A stretch of DNA of 64,000 nt from Oryzias latipes. Its lineage: Eukaryota; Chordata; Actinopteri; Beloniformes; Adrianichthyidae. Shown here piece by piece: positions 11,486-24,185 of the stretch. The DNA lies in the NCBI RefSeq assembly GCF_002234675.1, contig NC_019866.2, positions 575,583-639,582 on the forward strand. Direction: 5' to 3'. The translations under genes and the position numbers were made by a program. The notes beneath the pieces are model-generated. The model saw nothing but the letters and a program-made list of their open reading frames with translations, ran no database searches and had not been told where the DNA came from. The first letter of the stretch is position 1. Every line of letters starts with the position of its first letter.

Positions 11486-12499
11486 AGCCCCAGTTGAGGG
11501 CGATGGCTGCGACGATGATGGCGATTCCTCCTATAATGGAGATGATGGACAGCATCATGGCGTTCCGGCCCAGTCGGCGAGCTCCGTCCACGTTCCCCTG
11601 CTGGAGGCTGTTCCGGGACTGCACAGAAGCAGAGGGGCGGTTTGGGGCGGCCGAGGGTCATTCTGCCCACCTGCAGCGTGAGGACCTACCATCACAGAGA
11701 AGGTGAGCGCCACGATGTTGATGGGGACCAGCGGGCAGAAGCAGGACAGGATGGCGAGGATCAGGTAATCCCGGGGCTTGGATCCGTCCGCAGCGGCCTC
11801 TGTGATTGCACTGGGCTGGCGCGTGAGCGAGGGCCTGGGGGAGCCCGCCACTACCGAGCCGGACCGGCTGCCCGAGCCAGGACGGCCGTTAACGTGGCCG
11901 CCTGGCTTAGCGTGGAGCTTGGGCGACACAGAGGAGGCTGCGGGGGACGGGTCGGCCATGTTGGGGGCCACGCCGTTACCTGAAACACAACGGATCAGCG
12001 CACGCTTCTGAAACAGGCAGAGAGGGACGACAGCAAACGGGTTCCCGATGGCCTCCATCCATCAGGAACCTGAAGATGATTCAGGTTCTGGTTCTGATCC
12101 ACAAGCAGAACAACAGAAAAGCAGATTTGAATGGTTCTGGGTTCTGGATTCTTCATGATGGCAGTAGACTGTGGTCTTCATCATTTATCTCAGGAATCCT
12201 GCAGAAACTGCTGCTGGATTCTGTCAGGATCTGCAGGATTCATGTTTCGGGTTTGATTCCCATCCAAACGGATACCAGAAACCATTTAAAGCCACAGGGT
12301 TCTAACAGGTTCTCAGACCGGCCGAGCTCTACTCACTGGACTCTTTGCTCTCGCTGATCACCATCAGGTGCTCCATGGATCTCTCCTCCGTTGGCTGCTC
12401 ACCATCGGCCGGCTGGGAGGTCAGCGCTGAGTCCGATCCCTCCGGCTGCGAGCTGATTGGCTGCTGGGGCTCCTCCATGGCGCTGGGGCTGGTGGCCAT
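11486..12499 (-). CDS. prrt2: Proline-rich transmembrane protein 2 (PRRT2), three coding exons, 3' end incomplete
   Basis: PRRT2 is a presynaptic and axonal membrane protein of the dispanin (CD225) superfamily that interacts with SNAREs and synaptotagmin and modulates Na+ channels. Exons on the minus strand: 12499-12337 (ATG at 12499; 54 codons plus one base), 11979-11690 (96 codons) and 11618-11486 (44 codons plus one base), with GTGAGT, GTAGGT and GTGAGT donors and CAG acceptors; phases join exactly. The product runs 195 residues before the last splice. [16 protein letters not shown] (about 122-137) starts the re-entrant helix, then [18 protein letters not shown] (152-169), then a transmembrane helix at about 173-193 ending NWG, which is the PRRT2 signature. 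The N-terminal part is much shorter than in human PRRT2 and not strongly proline-rich. The last exon, a few codons in mammals, was not located; reading through the donor would give Cys-Glu-stop. Confidence 0.88.
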
Positions 12500-13225
12500 C
12501 AGGCGGGTCCGAGCAACAGCTGAGTTTGTGGGTGAAGAGAAGCTGAAGGCAAGGCGCGCTCTGAGGAGGACGACAGGAGGTTGTGTTGCTATGGCGATAC
12601 CTGAGCAAAGGTGTGGCTGATCGATCGATTGGACTAAAAAGACAAACGTCACAGTTTAGGGAGACATTGGTGCTTCTTGAGAAGCTGCTGGAGGAACAGA
12701 GATGTTGTTTCACCCAAAGGTCATCGCGGGTCATCGTCCTAACAAGCCGTCCGTTTGATCCACTTTGTGTTGTAAAAACACTGGAGGACAGACGGACTTT
12801 AGACTAAGACGGTAGTTCACGCTGTTTCTTAAAAACAGAACTTAATATATTGGGATTAATAACAGAAATAATGAGTCATGGTTTTTTTCAGGAACAGATG
12901 AAACTCGAGACTCGACCTCAGCGACATGAGACCCGGCTTTGGGACTGAAACCCAAAGATTCATTCCTGACAGAAGACCTGACCTGGAAAACAGACAAACC
13001 CTGCAGCGTTTAGCTCTGATGTTAGCCTGTTGCTAACTGAAGAGCCAAAGGAGTTAGCTTGAACATCTGTGTTCTGACGCGAAAACCGTCTGCTGGTTTC
13101 AGGGGCGGAGCTATGGGGGCCTCAAACAGCTTTGGCCCCCACTGTTTGAGTCAGTGTGAGTTTCATTATTGACACAGATGAAGAAGTCCTCAATTCAAAA
13201 ATGATCAAGAAAATAATAACGTGTA

Positions 13226-13999
<774 letters not shown>

Positions 14000-14025
14000 T
14001 CATTTGTAATGGCCATTCTCCTCTG

Positions 14026-14044
14026 CCCCCCCCCCCCCCCCCCC
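14026..14044. repeat. Poly(C) run of 19
   Basis: Uninterrupted C homopolymer just outside the pogo-like element. Runs of 17 or more G or C recur across the window. Confidence 0.9.
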
Positions 14045-14576
14045 ATAGAAAATGTTCCAGCTCTGTTAGCGTTTATTCACATCAGCCGCATTTTAAGGTG
14101 AATTTGAACAAAAAACCTTTGAAATCAAAGGAATGACAAAAACATTCCTTTGAACGTTGGAGTCTCTCCTGTCAGTCGTAACAAACGCGTCTCAGGTGAC
14201 AACAGGTGATCAGATTCCCATTAGATGACATCATCCTGCAGCATCCCTGAGCTTCCTCATCCTCCTCATCCTCCTCATCCTCCTGTCAGCCTCCGGACTC
14301 CGTCTGTCCGGCTGTAACTGGAGGACTTGATGGCTGTTTTCTGCAGCGCTGTCAGAAAGGGAACCTGGCTGTGGAACTGCTGAGGACGGATGTTTGGGAA
14401 ACCAGAGAACTGCTTCCTCCTCAGCAGATGCCAGCGGCCGCAAGTTCTGCTGTTTCCTCCAGACGTTGAAACGCCAGCAAAGACCTTTTCAAAGTCTCCT
14501 GAGACTCACTGAAGTTCTAGAAGCTTCAGGCGGACGACGGACGTTTCTGCTGGGATCTCCGAGAAGAACCAAATCT

Positions 14577-14905
14577 GTGTGGAGCAGATCTATGTGGAGC
14601 AGATCTGTGTTGAGCAGATCTATTCAGGTCAGATCTATGTGGAGCAGATCTATGTGGAGCAGATCTATTCTAGTCAGATCTATGTGGAGCAGATCTGTGT
14701 GGAGCAGATCTATGTGGAGTAGATCTGTGTGGAGCAGATCTATTCTGGTCAGATCTATGTGGAGCAGATCTGTGTGGAGCAGATCTATGTGGAGTAGATC
14801 TGTGTGGAGCAGATCTATTCTGGTCAGATCTATGTGGAGCAGAGCCGTGTGGAGCAGATCTATGTGGAGTAGATCTATTCTGGTCAGATCTATGTGGAGC
14901 ATATC
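14577..14905. repeat. Minisatellite, 15-bp unit
   Basis: About 22 copies of a unit close to GTGGAGCAGATCTAT, with a variant TCTGGTCAGATCTAT every few copies. Because 15 is divisible by three, both strands stay open and give spurious repetitive peptides; no domain or gene structure is attached. Confidence 0.9.
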
Positions 14906-15354
14906 TCACCGCGTTCTGACCTCCGCTCTGTGGTCGAGGCGGCCCGGATGACCAGAACCAGTCCTGAGACCCTGATCTGGACGGTTCTGTGATGTCGGGT
15001 CAGAAGTTCTGAAGAGTCATTCCTGCTTTTAGATTACGGAGGAACTTTCTGGTTCTGTAAAGTTCTGAGCCTCACAGCAGAACTGAGCTTCAGGGTGAAT
15101 CCGCTGCTCCAAAGTCTAAAGTTCGATTCCTGATTTGTCCCTTTAGTGGTTTTGGGAACAGATCTGATTCTGCGTTTCACCAGAAGTTTTATGGCAGAAC
15201 CGCTCATGACCCGAATCCTGTGAGCGATTTCAGAACCAAAGGACAAAGAACGAGGTTTGTTGGAAACAGTTCCAAATGTCCAAACTGTTCGGAAAAGCAA
15301 AAGTTCTGTCCGAACGGAGAAACATGAACATCTGAGAAGTTAAACCAGGAACCT

Positions 15355-15619
15355 GAACCGGATCAGAGTCAGGACCGGATCAGAGTCAGGACCGGATCAC
15401 AGTCAGGACCGGATCAGAGTCAGAACCGGATCAGAGTCAGGACCGGATCAGAGTCAGGACCGGATCACAGTCAGGACCGGATCAGAGTCAGAACCGGATC
15501 AGAGTCAGGACCGGATCACAGTCAGGACCGGATCACAGTCAGGACCGGATCACAGTCAGGACCGGATCAGAGTCAGGACCGGATCACAGTCAGGACCGGA
15601 TCAGAGTCAGGACCGGATC
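15355..15619. repeat. Minisatellite, 17-bp unit
   Basis: About 15 copies of GGACCGGATCAGAGTCA with an alternating A(G/C)AGTCA position. Intergenic. Confidence 0.9.
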
Positions 15620-16974
15620 TGCAGCCACTAAAGATGCTGAACTGAGCTCAGAAATGTGAGATGTGGGTTCTGGAAGAACGATGGGACGGGCTGGACGCTG
15701 CAGCAGAACCCCGGGAACCTCTTCATCACAGAACTTCCAGAAGCGTCAGATCTGTGGATGTCTGCAAAGATGCTGCAGCCCGGTTGCCATGGTGATTGGG
15801 GGCGTTGTCATCTTTACTGCTGGTGAATGTGGAGGAAGCAGCCCGTGGGTTTGATGCCTGTTTGGGGACGCCGTCCTCTGCAACACTGCTGGGGGGGGGT
15901 TGATGAAATGCTGACGGGTCACTAACGAGCTGGACTGCAGAATTCTGCAGCAATTAACCCACCGGCGCCGGCGGCAGTCCGGCTGTGCTGCAGCGTCCGC
16001 TCAGTGCTAATAAAGTTGACTTCAAGGCGGGAGTGGGAAAACCAGATTATCGTGCTGGACGCTGGCTGATGTCAAGCGTCTTCCCCTCTGACAGTCCAAA
16101 CCCGAGACCTCATCTGCAGGATCTCAGAGGAACAAGAACCTGACAGAAACCGACCCGATTGGGCGCCTGAACCACACCTGAGACAGAAGGTTCTGGATAG
16201 TTTTAACGCGTGTGAACCGGCACACAGCGAGCCCTGGTTTCCATAGAAACGGCTTCCCTCATGGTGTGAGGAGCAGAGTCCACAACAAACCAATCTAGCA
16301 GAACTAACAGAACCTTTAACAGAACCTTCAGTAAGTCCTGGAGAACCCAAAGGTCCAGACCAGACCTTCTTGGGCGTTAAGGCGTGTCTGTCACCGACCC
16401 CCCCTCGGCTGAAGCTTCAGTCCGGGTTCTGGTTGGGCGGACCGTGAGGCTGCTGGGTTCTGATGTCAGAACATGAAGCCCCAAAGTTCTGATGGTTCTG
16501 TCCCTCTGCACCGGTGCACAACATCCAGCTCTTCCAGACCCCCCAGGGGTGGAAATGAGGATGAAGGGGAACTTTGGCTTTTGCTTAAACAGACAGAGAC
16601 AAACCTTCATCCTCCTCATCCTCTTCATCCTCCTCATCCTCTAAGCTGCTGGTTCCCTGCGGGGGTCCCGGCGTTGCTGGAGCCTATCCCTGGACGGGCC
16701 AGCCGGCCCACTTCCAGAGAACTGTGGAGAACCGCAGCAGAACCAACGTCTCCGGCTGGAAGTTCTGTTCTGAATCTGACCAGCAAGACCGCTACCATCA
16801 GACAGAAAGGTTCTCGACCAGAACCTCTGTGGTTCTGACCCAAAAGCTCCAGCAGCTTCTGGTCATTGCTGCGCCTCCTTCAGAACCGTTTCTGAGGTTT
16901 TGGTCAACATCGTCTTCAGTGAGGAAGATTAGATGTTCTGGTTCTTCAGAGGTTCTCCTGGTTAGACTGAATAA

Positions 16975-17213
16975 CAGCAGAACCTTAAGCAGAACCTTAA
17001 GCAGAACCTTAAGCAGAACCTTCAGCAGAACCTTCAGCAGAACCTTCAGCAGAACCTTAAGCAGAACCTTCAGCAGAACCTTCAGCAGAACCCTCAGCAG
17101 AACCTTCAGCAGAACCCTCAGCAGAACCTTAAGCAGAACCTTCAGCAGAACCTTCAGCAGAACCTTTAGCAGAACCCTCAGCAGAACCTTAAGCAGAACC
17201 TTCAGCAGAACCC
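16975..17213. repeat. Minisatellite, 12-bp unit
   Basis: About 20 copies of AGCAGAACCTTC/AGCAGAACCTTA. The 12-bp period keeps a frame open over the array, giving an Arg/Thr/Ser-rich pseudo-peptide. I see no evidence that it is translated. Confidence 0.9.
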
Positions 17214-17492
17214 TCTGGGTCTGTGGATCTAAAATGACGTCTTTAGAACCGTTCTTCCTGGAATGACAGATGTTCTACGTTCTTCTCCTGCTTGGACCTT
17301 CACTGCAGCATCAGTGGTACGTTTGACCACAGGGGGCAGGAGAACAAGGGGGGGCAGAAGAACAAGGGGGGGCAGCAGAGCTGCGACGGTTCGTGCAGAG
17401 GAAGCTGAGCGGCAGCGGCCGCCACTTCAAATGCATAATTAACACACCGGGATGCAGAACGACGCCCAAAGCACACGGTGAAGGTGAGGACA

Positions 17493-17493
17493 C

Positions 17494-17535
<42 letters not shown>
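17493..17535. repeat. (CAT)n microsatellite
   Basis: About 14 uninterrupted CAT triplets. Confidence 0.95.
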
Positions 17536-17773
17536 GCTCCTCCGCACCGAGACATGTGGACTCAGGAGGATGAGGAGCAGAACAGCAGCTCACCTGGACC
17601 TAATCCTCAGGGAGCAGCAGGGCGAGGTTCATGGCGTCTGAACAGGAACGGCGGTCTGACGGAGGAGAAGATGAAAGGAGCGCCTCCTAAAAGGAGGAGA
17701 AGCTGCTCTGGATCCCAGATGGTGGGAGACGATGCAGAGTCGCTGCAGCAGCTCCGTCTGCAGGAAGGGAGGG

Positions 17774-17774
<1 letters not shown>

Positions 17775-17870
<96 letters not shown>

Positions 17871-17888
17871 TGTGTGTGTGTGTGTGTG
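17775..17888. repeat. (GT)n microsatellite
   Basis: About 57 GT dinucleotides with two single-base interruptions (GCGT near 17826 and GGGT near 17867). Confidence 0.95.
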
Positions 17889-17889
17889 G

Positions 17890-19380
17890 TCACACTCACA
17901 CCGCTGGAGCTCTTTCTTCTCCGTCTTTTCTCTGCTGTCAAGTTGTTTTTGTAGCCTGGCAGGGCTTTCAGAATAAAAGCCTGCTGGGTTCTTTGGATCA
18001 GGTCAGACTTAAGTCTCTCCATTCGTCATTCAAAGCCCCCTGTGTGGCCCCGCCCATTTTACTCTGATGGCCCTTTTAGCATCTGTTTGGTCACATTCAG
18101 GCTCATTGACTTTCACTATAAAAAATCATGACAATAAAGTTTATTTTGTGAAACTGTAAACCTTTCTTTCTTTCCGACGAACTAAAACGAATGTTTTTTT
18201 CTCAAACGTGAACTCTGATCGACTCAAAGCTCCTGCAGACAGGAAAATGACTTCAGTGAAAACATTTTTAAAAAGTCCATAAATGTCATGTAGATCTTTA
18301 TTATTTATGATAATAATAAATAATCCTTTTTGTGGCTTTTCTTTAGTTTCAAATCTTTCAAAAATAAGAGCGTGTTTAGCCTCTGATCTCAGTGAGGAAG
18401 CATGAAGATGAGTCGGCGTTTAGCCATTTCTTCCAGCTTCAGTGACAGAAACGGGAGGAACACGGATCAGCTCCAGCCGTTAACGGAGCTTCATGCTGCT
18501 TTCCTCTTCGGCTTTAGTCACAAAAGGAAGGCTGAGCATCTTCATCCTGAGTCTTCATCAGTGTGTGAAGGTCACATGGATCCACGGCTGCACTGAAATT
18601 AAAAATGTTGCTGTTTTATTTCGGTCTTGCCAGCACCTGTGAGCCTCCACAGAAGAGATTATTTGTTTCTAATCAGATAAAATCTCATCATTGTATTTAC
18701 AAACTGACCACGCCCACATTCCAATCAATACAGACATTCACTGTTATGAAACTGATGATGATACATTTCCTTTGCTTCTTTTCCTTTGGCTGTGTCTGAC
18801 GTTTATTTTGAAAGGTGTGACTGGAAGTTGGTTTTATTGTGAAAGTTTGAGAATTGCGTGGGTTGATGGACTTTTGTCGCCCCCCACTGGTCATTGTGTG
18901 TAAATGTCCAAATGTGCTGATCCTAGATATTTAATTGTTGATAAACCTGTGTGTGTGTGTGTGTGTATGCGTGTGTGTGTTTTTGTGTCTCTGTTTCCGT
19001 ACAGATCACTAGTTTTGGTTCTGCCGCCACTACCCCCCCCCCCCCCCCCCACAGCTTGATCTAAATCATTTGTCTGTTTGCATCAAACTCACGTTGTCTG
19101 CTCGGTTTTAACGCGTTCTGGTCGGACGTCTATGAACCCGCCGCATGTGGGAGGAGCTACAGTCAAAAGTTTTTCTCCGCCCTCCAAATGGCAGACAGAA
19201 GATCCTGACAGATCCGATGCTTTCATTTGGAAAAACGCCACAAAGATGTCGTAAAACGTGTGAAACCTGAGGCTGTTCAGAGCCGATATTCTGGTGATAA
19301 TTAAGGTTTTTAAATCAGGGAAAACTAATAATTTCCCGCAGCACACCTGACCATCTCTCACACCACACTGGTTATGATTG
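17890..19380. other. Intergenic stretch, no gene seen
   Basis: Ordinary AT-richer sequence with short GT runs near 18950-18980 and a C18 run at 19033-19050. No exon with recognisable coding content. Confidence 0.4.
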
Positions 19381-19541
19381 TGAATGTGTGTGTGTTGCTG
19401 TTGTGTGTGGTTGTGTGGCCCTGCAATGGAATGGAGACCTGTCCATTGTGAACACCACGGTCACACGACTGTAAGGATAGGCTCCAGCAACCCCATGACC
19501 TTGAAAGGGTCAAAGCGGGTTTAGAGATGGATGATTAGTTG
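19381..19541 (+). repeat. Interspersed repeat fragment resembling a teleost SINE 3' part
   Basis: Contains the order GTGTGGCCCTGCAATGGA, GACCTGTCC, GATAGGCTCCAGCA, CATGACCTTGAAAGGGTCAA and GATGGATGATTAG, which I recognise as a common dispersed fish repeat body ending in GGATGGAT-like tails. The 5' tRNA-like part is missing. Family assignment is from memory. Confidence 0.5.
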
Positions 19542-19843
19542 TTCATAAAAATGTCACAATGCAGCAAATATATATTTAAAATTATATTGAAATATGTTGT
19601 AGTTTTAAAATGTACCATTTTTTTTGAATGGAAAAGAAGTCAAATATTGTTTTAGGAAGACAAACAGAAACAAATATGTACATCTACAAGTAGATGTTAA
19701 TAAACCTTTAGACATTTGTTTTTGTTGGGATTTCACACATTGAAGACTTTTAATTTGGTGACTTCACGCAGGGGGGAAAACAGCCCGCACTTTTATTCTG
19801 AAAGGCTGGCCAGACAGGAGTGCGCTTCCTGTGTGCTGGGCGA

Positions 19844-19850
19844 CTTCCGG
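19844..19850. promoter_or_regulatory. ETS-type site near the zinc-finger gene start
   Basis: CTTCCGG (CCGGAAG on the other strand) lies about 30 bp upstream of the ATG at 19878, inside a GC-rich CpG-containing stretch. ETS/ELF sites of this kind are common in TATA-less vertebrate promoters. Function inferred. Confidence 0.3.
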
Positions 19851-19877
19851 TGTGGACGCAGCCGCAGCAGCATCAAG

Positions 19878-21625
19878 ATGACCAAGCTGCAGCTGCTGAA
19901 CGCCTACCTGACGGAGCGGCTGGCGGCGCTGGTGAAGGAGGTGCTGGACGTGGTGGAGGACACGGTGGCCGAGTACCGCGAGGAGACGGCGCGCGCGCGG
20001 CGCGAGAACGAGAGTCTGCGGCGGCAGCTGCGGGACATCCTGCTGCTGGAGGCCGAGACCGAGTGGCTGAGTAAGGGCGAACCCCCGCGCGCCGCGAGGC
20101 GGACGCCGGACGCCCCACGAGAAACGCACGCGCGCTTCTCAACGTCCGCACCGGAAGAAAGCGGGGTTTGAACCGTATTGGAGCCGTTTAGAACCCGGTT
20201 CCCTTCGGCTTTCTTGTTTCTGCAGAAAGTCTAGTTCTTCTCTCGCGCTTTTCGGTTTACCGTTAAGTTCGTTCCGGTTTTACCGCATATTTGACCCCAA
20301 ACCGGGAAATGTGTTAATTCAATGCTGAAAGTTGGAACAGAAAACTCGTTTCTTTGAAGTCTCTGCTCAGATTCTTTTCCAGTCAGACAATTTTGGAGTT
20401 CGTGGACTTTTAATGTTAATGAAATGTTTATTGTTGACAAACATTCAGCAGGTTTGTTGTTTGCTCACGTGACTGATGCGTTCAGGGCCGCTGTGGCGGG
20501 ACGGTCAAAGCAGAACTCGACCAGAGGGGCCGAAATGTTCTCCACGGTTTTCTGAGGTGTTGAGATTCATTCAGAAAAGTCCCGTTCATTAAACAAAGGC
20601 GGGACACATCGGCGGCTCTGACGTCATCACTAACGCAGCTCCCCCTGCTGGTCAGGTGTTGCATTGCTTTGGGCCGGTTTCCGTGCCAGCTTTGCGTCAG
20701 TGGTCTTTGTTCTTTTTCAGGGTCCACCAGGTCCGGTTTGGGTTTTGCGTCTCCTGAGCAGCACGGTGACCTGGACCTCAGGCCCCGCCCAGATGAGCCA
20801 GACTCCACCCTGAACCAGCCCAGGCCGCCCCCAGCCGCCAAAGCTGCGCAGGAGCAGCAGCTGCTGCAGCGGGAGGTGGCGCCGGCCGTCCTGCCAGCGG
20901 AGCGGGAGGTGCTGGACAGAACCTCGCCTGTCCCCCCTCACTCCTCCCTGTGTCCTCCCCCCACCTGTGCTCCTAAAACCCTCATCGACCGTCCGGCGCT
21001 AGAGGAGGATCCGCAGGGAGCGCCGCCCGCTCGCGTCAAAACAGAACCGTCGGAGGACAAAGATCTCACAGAGTCGGTGCCACCGGGGGAGCTGCCCGTG
21101 GAGGAGGGGCCCGGCATCAGCGGGGCGGAGCCTGGGCGGCAGGACCCCAACAGGAAGCTGGTCCAGCAGCCGCTGGATGTGGGCTTCATCCCGGAGCTGG
21201 TGCACCGCTGCCCCCGCTGTGGCGACGCGTTCGCCCAGGCGGCCGGCCTGCGCCTCCACCTGGAGCAGAAGAGGAAGTCCTACGCCTGCGACTGGTGCTG
21301 CAAATCGTTCGCGCAGTCGGCCGACCTGCGGCGGCACCTGCGGACGCACACCGGCGAGCGGCCGCACCGCTGCACCTTCTGCTCCAAGAGCTTCAGCCAG
21401 AGGGGGAACCTGCGGCGGCACCTGCGCATCCACACCGGCGAGCGGCCGTACAGCTGCCCGTTCTGCTGCCGCACCTTCAGCGACGGCGACACCATGAAGA
21501 AGCACAAGCGCACGCACTCGGGGGAGAAGACGCACCGCTGCGCCCGCTGCGCTCGCACCTTCGGCAGCGCCGGCAGCCTGCAGCTGCACTTCAAGAGGGA
21601 CTCCTGCTTCCTGGCCAACGCCTGA
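19878..21625 (+). CDS. C2H2 zinc-finger protein, two exons, 365 aa
   Basis: Probable nuclear DNA-binding transcription factor. Exon 1 is 19878-20070 (64 codons plus one base; donor GTAAGG) and exon 2 is 20721-21625 (acceptor CTTTTTCAG), joining in phase. Exon 1 encodes the helical leader typical of many fish zinc-finger genes ([15 protein letters not shown], a [12 protein letters not shown] stretch, then an Arg/Glu coiled coil). Exon 2 holds a Pro-rich linker, a sumoylation-type VKTEP motif, a degenerate first finger (CPRCGDAF... lacking the second His), three good C2H2 fingers with HTGERP/HSGEK linkers, and a last finger ending H-x4-C (C2HC). The ATG has A at -3. The coding exons are very GC-rich at third positions. 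I cannot assign an orthologue among the many fish paralogues. Confidence 0.85.
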
Positions 21626-22624
21626 CCCGGGGCGCCGCGGCCTCTCCTGTCCGGTTCTGATCCCACCGTCCCTCAAACCCGACTAGAGAGGCTGTTGGTG
21701 CTCGTGTGGCGTCCGTCTGAGGCGACGGCTCGCCGCGACCCCCCCACACCCGGACCAGGAGCAAAGAACTGAAGGTTCTGGAAAGGCAACCGATCCACAC
21801 CGACTGAAGGAGGTTCTAAAGATCCAGAACTGTCTCCTTGGTTCTGGTGAGGTTTCCAACTGCGCCCCCGCTGGAGGTCAGCTCATCTGCAGTTCTTCTC
21901 TGAGAGGGGGTCCGTTCCAGCAGAACCGCCTGAACAGAACTGTTCTGATCATGAAAGAAGAGACAGAACTGCAGAAAAGACAACCAAACCTTCAGAACCG
22001 AGCCTGAAGAAGTTTCAGGAGGAGGAACATGGAGGTTCTGGTTCTGGACAAGAGTTAAGAACTTAGGATGAACAGACTTCATCTTCATGTCGGGTTCTGC
22101 AGGTTCTGTTCAGACCGTCTGCATTAAACTGACTCAAAAACTGAAACAGGATCCAGAAAATCAGAACCGATGGTTTTGTTTTTCTTGTGTTGTTGAGACT
22201 CCTCAAAGGTTCTTTCCAGGTTCTGGTAGCTCAGCTGGAGGTTTGTGGGGAAGCACCTGTCAGGTGTACCTGGATGTTTCTGATTGGCTGCTGTGATCAT
22301 GTGACACGTGACCTACAGATGTTTGCACAGCGTTCTCCAACAAAAGGAAGATCCAGACGCCAGAGAACACCTGATCTCCGGGTGCGCCTTGGTCTCCCTC
22401 TGGTTGTTTTTATGTTTCATTAAACCCAGGCGACCTTAAGGTCGACCTTCACGCTGCTAAAGATCTACGGCTTATGTTGTCCTAATCGTCATCAGAACCA
22501 TCAGTTCTTCCAGAACATTTGTGTTCTGGTGAACCCGATTCCCGTCTCCACGTGTGCTTTTGTTCTGAAGTGGACTAAACTTCAGTTTTTACCAAAGTTC
22601 TTCACGTCCAGCAATGATCAGGAC

Positions 22625-22630
22625 AATAAA
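22625..22630 (+). terminator. Candidate poly(A) signal of the zinc-finger gene
   Basis: AATAAA in GACAATAAAACC, exactly 1 kb past the stop codon. It lies inside the duplicated block, so an identical copy is found at 24934-24939. Assigned by position. Confidence 0.35.
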
Positions 22631-22978
22631 ACCACATGAACTCTGAGGTTCTGATAAGGTTCCATCAGTTGGGTTCCTCTGCAGAACTCCTTGGACTCCA
22701 CCAGGGGGCGCTGTGGAGCACAGCCCGGTCTGTTCATTGGGCTTCAGTCCTGGTTCTGGTTCTGCCTCTGCTGCTCTTTGCTAGAGGCGGTTGGCGGTTC
22801 CTAGATGTGTAAAGGTGGGTGGAGGTCCGGAAGACCAAACGGAGACGTGGAAGCAGACCAGGAACCGACCGAAGGCTGGAAAACCTCAAACCAGCGGGAC
22901 GGAACCGTTCTGATTGTGGGGTCTTCAGGAGTCCATTCAGGGTTCTGTGGGTTCAGGTCTACAGACGGCAAGATGAGA

Positions 22979-23340
22979 CTCGTCAGCAGGTCGTCTGCAG
23001 GGCTTTAGGGTCGTCAGCAGGCCTTCAGGTCGTCTGCAGGTCGTCTGCAGGGCTTTAGGGTCGTCAGCAGGTCGTCTGCAGGGCTTTAGGGTCGTCTGCA
23101 GGCCTTCAGGTCGTCTGCAGGTCGTCTGCAGGCCTTCAGGTCGCCTGCAGGTCGTCTGCAGGCCTTCAGGTCGTCTGCAGGCCTTCAGGTCGCCTGCAGG
23201 TCGTCTGCAGGCCTTCAGGTCGTCTGCAGGCCTTCAGGTCGTCTGCAGGCCTTCAGGTCGCCTTCAGGTCGTCTGCAGGCCTTCAGGTCGTCAGCAGGTC
23301 GTCTGCAGGTCGTCTGCAGGCCTTCAGGTCGCCTGCAGGT
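22979..23340. repeat. Minisatellite in duplication copy 1
   Basis: Irregular array of GCAGGTCGTCTGCAG and GCCTTCAGGTCG words, mixing units of roughly 11-20 bp. The same arrangement is carried in copy 2. Confidence 0.9.
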
Positions 23341-23450
23341 CTTTTCCAGGTCTCCCTCTCTCCACTTGAAGTCTCTAGATCTGTGGATGATCATCAGTGC
23401 TTCTGCTGTGATGAAGCAGACGTGCAGAAACCCGTTCCTGCAGCCATCAG

Positions 23451-23479
23451 CCCCCCCCCCCCCCCCCCCCCCCCCCCCC
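23451..23479. repeat. Poly(C) run of 29
   Basis: Uninterrupted. Its counterpart at 25760-25781 has 22 C, the main visible difference between the duplicated blocks. Confidence 0.95.
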
Positions 23480-24179
23480 GTCTCCTCAGAGGTTGTCATG
23501 GCGATGACTCCAGGTGCTTCCTGCAGCTGCCAATCAAAGGTCTGGAGCGGCTTTGGTTCCTCTGCAGAAACGTCTGAGCCTCAGACATCAGGAACCTGTA
23601 GAAGTTCTGACCCGCTCCGCCAAGGGGGGGGTGCTTTTCTGCCAAACAGAACCCAATGAAGCCGATTTCACAGCAGCAGCTCTTCCTCTGAGTTCTGGTT
23701 TGACCTCTCAGGCTGAAGGTCACAGAAACATTCAGGAACATCTTCAGCCACGTCAGCTTTCCTGTGGCGACATCAGTCCGTTCTTCCAGATTCCTTCTTG
23801 ATCCGGAGAACCTGAATCCTGGAGGCCTTTGTTTCCTGAGCCGTTCATGTGGAGAACGTCCAGCTCCTCCAGGGAAAGCAGCGGTTCTGTCATCAGACGA
23901 AGACATTTTCTTCTGTTCTGAGGAGGATGGGCGATCGTCTGAGGATCCGGCATTAAGCTTTCCTCACAAACTTCTACTGGTGGGCTTTGGTCTGGAGATG
24001 AAACCATCCTGGACCTCATGGAGGCCAAAGGTTTGTGACGTCAGCGTCTGGTCCTGGAAAGGACCGTGGGTCCACTGGCGGTTCTGGGGCTGCAGGTGCC
24101 TGCTCCACCTGCAGGGGGCAGTCTAACACCAGAGTTCAGCAGTGAAGACAGCAGCACTCAGGCCAGTTTGCATTCCAAG

Positions 24180-24185
24180 TTTATT
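24180..24185 (-). terminator. Minus-strand poly(A) signal, duplicated copy
   Basis: AATAAA on the minus strand in CAATAAACTTGG. Its twin is at 26482-26487. The twin is the first in the path of a transcript from doc2a; this copy would be a distal or redundant signal. Confidence 0.3.

Noticed and set aside
14394..14951. Ser/Arg-rich 185-codon frame
   Set aside because: Driven by the 15-bp AGATCT minisatellite; the flanks show no splice signals or homology.
17554..18067. Cys/Val and His/Thr-rich frames
   Set aside because: Translations of the GT microsatellite.
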